This document shows, piece by piece, positions 61,657 through 64,000 of a stretch of 64,000 nt of DNA. The DNA lies in NCBI GenBank assembly GCA_018650465.1, contig JABIFY010000118.1, positions 1 through 64,000 on the forward strand, read 5' to 3'. A program made the position numbers and the translations under genes. How positions within the stretch are numbered: position 1 is the stretch's first letter; each line of letters begins with the position of its first letter. The stretch comes from Alphaproteobacteria bacterium (lineage in GTDB: Bacteria > Pseudomonadota > Alphaproteobacteria > UBA2966). Under the pieces are notes generated by a model that saw only the letters and a list, made by a program, of their open reading frames with translations, had not been told where the DNA came from and did not search any database.

Positions 61657-63040
61657 TATTCTTGTCGTTGATGACGAAAAAGATATTCGTGAACTTGTCG
61701 CTGGTCTGTTGGAAGACGAGGGGTACGAGACCCGAACAGCGGGTGACAGTACTTCGGCTCTTTCTTCCGTAGCGTCACGGCGTCCGTCGCTTGTCGTACT
61801 GGATATCTGGCTACAGGGGAGTGAACTGGATGGTCTGGAAGTTCTTGATCGCATTGTAGCCGACCACCCGGACTTGCCGGTTGTCATGTTCAGTGGACAC
61901 GGCAATATTGAAACAGCCGTGTCTTCAATTCGACGGGGCGCTTTCGATTTTATCGAAAAGCCGTTCAAGGCAGATCAACTGATCATGATTATTTCGCGCG
62001 CGATAGAACAAGCGCGACTGAAAAGGGAAAACCGCGAATTGCGGCAAAGGGCCGGACCGGAAACAGAACTGGTTGGCTCGTCTACAGCTGTCAGTCAGCT
62101 GAGGTCGGCGATTGAAAAAGTCGCGCCTACAAATGCACGTGTCCTGATTTCAGGGCCAGCCGGATCAGGCAAGGAGGTGGTTGCCCGGATGCTGCATGGG
62201 CAGTCCCGCCGTGCCCAGGGACCATTTGTTGTACTCAATGCGGCGTCCATGGCACCGAACCGCATGGAAGTTGAACTGTTTGGTGTTGAAGCAGGCACTT
62301 CTGGCGACGAGCCTGGACCAAGGATCGGGACCTTTGAACAGGCCCACGGTGGCACACTGTTTCTGGATGAAGTCACTGACATGCCGCCCGAAACCCAGGC
62401 AAAAATATTACGCGTCTTGCAGGACCAGACTTTTGAACGAGTTGGCGGGGATACGACAATCAGAGTCGATGTACGTGTTATCAGCGCAACGAGCGGCGAT
62501 TTGTCTTTGCAGATAAAGCACAATCTGTTCCGGGAAGACCTTTATCATCGTCTGGCTGTTGTTCCTGTGCAGGTACCTGGATTGCGCGAACGGGTAGAAG
62601 ATATTCCGGAACTGGTCCGCCATTTTATGCAACGTGCATCTGATATGACCGGGCAAGCTGTGCGGCGTGTATCTGACGACGCATTGGCCGATTTACAGAC
62701 CCATGAATGGCCAGGCAATGTTCGGGAGCTCAGAAATCTTGTTGAACGGCTCTTGATAATGGCACCGGGAGATGCGAATACCGCCATCGGAATTGACATG
62801 TTGCCGCCGGAGCTAGGGGACAAGCGGTCCGGGATGCCTGCGGGCGGTCGACGTGATATTGAATTGATCAATCTTCCCTTGCGTGAAGCCCGGGAAGCGT
62901 TCGAGCGGGATTATCTGCAGGCGCAAATCAGTCGGTATGGCGGAAATATTTCACGCACGGCTTCGTTTGTCGGTATGGAAAGATCAGCGTTGCACCGCAA
63001 GCTCAAGTCACTGGGTTTGGGTGGCAATGAGCGCGCCTGA
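61649..63040 (+). CDS. ntrX: Nitrogen regulation response regulator NtrX
   Basis: A 463-residue response regulator. Receiver (ILVVDDEKDIRELVAG, phospho-Asp in VVLDIWLQG), sigma-54-type AAA domain (ISGPAGSGKEVVARML, GGTLFLDEVTDMP), and a Fis-type HTH (NISRTASFVGMERSALHRKLKSLG). The GAFTGA loop that contacts sigma-54 is replaced by ELFGVEAGTSGDEPGPRIGTFEQ. This is usual for NtrX. The start may be TTG 61640 (well-placed AAGGAAG) or ATG 61649 (MADILVVDDE); it overlaps the ntrY end either way. Confidence 0.92.
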   Translation: MADILVVDDEKDIRELVAGLLEDEGYETRTAGDSTSALSSVASRRPSLVVLDIWLQGSELDGLEVLDRIVADHPDLPVVMFSGHGNIETAVSSIRRGAFDFIEKPFKADQLIMIISRAIEQARLKRENRELRQRAGPETELVGSSTAVSQLRSAIEKVAPTNARVLISGPAGSGKEVVARMLHGQSRRAQGPFVVLNAASMAPNRMEVELFGVEAGTSGDEPGPRIGTFEQAHGGTLFLDEVTDMPPETQAKILRVLQDQTFERVGGDTTIRVDVRVISATSGDLSLQIKHNLFREDLYHRLAVVPVQVPGLRERVEDIPELVRHFMQRASDMTGQAVRRVSDDALADLQTHEWPGNVRELRNLVERLLIMAPGDANTAIGIDMLPPELGDKRSGMPAGGRRDIELINLPLREAREAFERDYLQAQISRYGGNISRTASFVGMERSALHRKLKSLGLGGNERA

Positions 63041-63089
63041 AACGTTCAGGAGAAGTTTTGGAAATGTTGAAATTACGGGTTAATCAGAC

Positions 63090-64000
63090 ATGAAAGTGAT
63101 TGTTTGTGGTGCCGGACAAGTGGGGTTCAATATTGCCCGACATCTTGCTGGCGAGAGCAATGACGTTACGGTCATTGATCAGTCAGCAGATCTTATTCGA
63201 AGAGTTTCTGATCAGTTGAACGTTCAGGCTATTGTTGGTCATGCCTCGCGTCCGGATATTTTGGAGCAGGCCGGTGCTGGCAGCGCTGACATGATTGTTG
63301 CTGTGACATTTGCGGATGAAGTTAACATGGTTGCCTGCCAGGTTGCCCATTCCCTGTTCAATGTACCGACCAAGATTGCGCGGGTTCGGGCGCAGGGGTA
63401 TCTGCAGCCTATCTGGCGCGATCTGTTTAGTCGCGACAATCTACCCATCGATGTCATTATTTCACCCGAGATAGAAATCGCCCGCGCAGTGACGCGACGC
63501 TTGCAAGTGCCTGGTGCGATTGACATGATCCCGTTTGCTGATGATCAAATCCGCGTTATTGCCGTGCGGATCGATGAAGATTGCCCGATTGTCGATACGG
63601 CTCTTCGTCAATTAACTGAACTATTTCCTGATTTGCATATTCGGATTATGGGTATCGTTCGGGACGGTAAAGTAACTGTGCCCGGTGGCGACGCAATTAT
63701 GGAACATGGCGATGAAGTTTATTTCGCTGTTGAGACAGCCCACCTGACACGCGCCATGGCGGCGTTCGGCCACGAAGAAAAAGAGGCGCGCCGGATCGTG
63801 ATTGTCGGAGGCGGGAACGTCGGTTTGTTCCTGGCCCAGGCTTTGGAAGAAGATTACCCCAACGTCAGTCCAAAAATGATTGAGATTAACAAGGAGCGGG
63901 CCCAGGCTGTAGCGGAACAACTCGACCGGACTGTCGTATTGCATGGCGATGCCCTGGACAAGGAAATCATCGAGGAGGCCAATGTGCAGTCTGCTGACAC
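63090..64000 (+). CDS. trkA: Trk system potassium uptake protein TrkA (partial, runs off window)
   Basis: The ORF starts ATG 63090 and stays open to the window edge, so the ORF track omitted it. It carries the first TrkA_N/RCK domain (MKVIVCGAGQVGFNIARHL, NAD-binding), then TrkA_C-like (IPFADDQIRVIAVRID), and a second Rossmann start (RIVIVGGGNVGLFLAQAL). TrkA is the regulatory NAD(H)-binding subunit of the Trk K+ uptake system. It follows ntrX in the usual alphaproteobacterial order. Confidence 0.92.
   Translation, partial: MKVIVCGAGQVGFNIARHLAGESNDVTVIDQSADLIRRVSDQLNVQAIVGHASRPDILEQAGAGSADMIVAVTFADEVNMVACQVAHSLFNVPTKIARVRAQGYLQPIWRDLFSRDNLPIDVIISPEIEIARAVTRRLQVPGAIDMIPFADDQIRVIAVRIDEDCPIVDTALRQLTELFPDLHIRIMGIVRDGKVTVPGGDAIMEHGDEVYFAVETAHLTRAMAAFGHEEKEARRIVIVGGGNVGLFLAQALEEDYPNVSPKMIEINKERAQAVAEQLDRTVVLHGDALDKEIIEEANVQSAD

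Noticed and set aside
1-64000. CRISPR arrays, tRNA or rRNA genes, prophage and known defence systems
   Set aside because: No repeat-spacer pattern, cloverleaf with CCA-like context, phage structural gene or defence domain was found on reading both strands.

Overview
The window reads as a chromosomal segment of a free-living, aerobic, heterotrophic alphaproteobacterium, probably of the Rhodospirillales/Kiloniellales/Sneathiellales type. Evidence for this is the ntrY-ntrX-trkA order at the right end, a small DUF1127 protein, a class II cytochrome c', Pot-type ABC genes with a long insertion in the first permease, and many acyl-CoA, Rieske, extradiol dioxygenase and MaoC enzymes. The placement is inference. 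No rRNA, tRNA, CRISPR, prophage or defence island was seen.

Layout. 1-4 kb is a worn region: the end of an IS3-type element abuts a class III nucleotide cyclase that has lost its 5' end, and a DUF2157 membrane gene survives only as fragments. At 4-9.4 kb a TetR regulator faces an operon of two QueG/RdhA-like iron-sulfur proteins, a DmdC-like acyl-CoA dehydrogenase and an acyl-CoA ligase. Two related 14-bp palindromes flank the promoter. At 9.4-16.2 kb lie a start-less ORF, a DUF1127 protein, a SulP permease, a BMP-type (purine-nucleoside-type) binding protein, and a three-gene operon: a stand-alone Rieske protein, a Rieske-oxygenase catalytic subunit without Rieske ligands, and a GST. This recalls the caffeine N-demethylase parts NdmD/NdmC/NdmE. 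At 16.2-22 kb are cytochrome c', LysR with a LigB-type extradiol dioxygenase, an MFS carrier, an enolase-superfamily enzyme and a YchJ-like protein.

22-25.5 kb (minus strand) holds a second copy of the paired iron-sulfur genes, this time followed by a PaaK-type CoA ligase. 25.6-36.2 kb carries an orphan solute-binding protein, a lipase-like hydrolase, an amidohydrolase with an overlapping PAS-histidine kinase, a FadN-type fused beta-oxidation enzyme with a thioesterase and a DUF2817 peptidase-like protein, and a fatty acyl-CoA synthetase. 36-49.5 kb holds regulators, a PhyH oxygenase next to a threonine aldolase, a quinone-oxidoreductase-like MDR enzyme, a TRIC-type channel, MaoC-FadD, enoyl-CoA hydratase/isomerase, ArgC with a gamma-carbonic anhydrase, a deaminase and a TPR protein.

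49.7-57.1 kb carries an EamA exporter coupled to a MarR-GNAT fusion, a membrane rhodanese, and a complete polyamine-type ABC operon (ATPase, binding protein, two permeases) in which the binding-protein gene is bracketed by two strong hairpins. 57.4-64 kb has a membrane-anchored ClpP-like protein, an unknown exported protein, and the NtrYX nitrogen two-component system followed by trkA, which runs off the window.

As a whole the region is rich in CoA activation (four AMP-forming ligases), beta-oxidation and oxygenase chemistry, fed by several solute-binding proteins and carriers. The two items most worth pursuing are the split Rieske oxygenase with its GST and binding protein, and the duplicated two-gene QueG/RdhA-like module that each time sits next to a CoA ligase.
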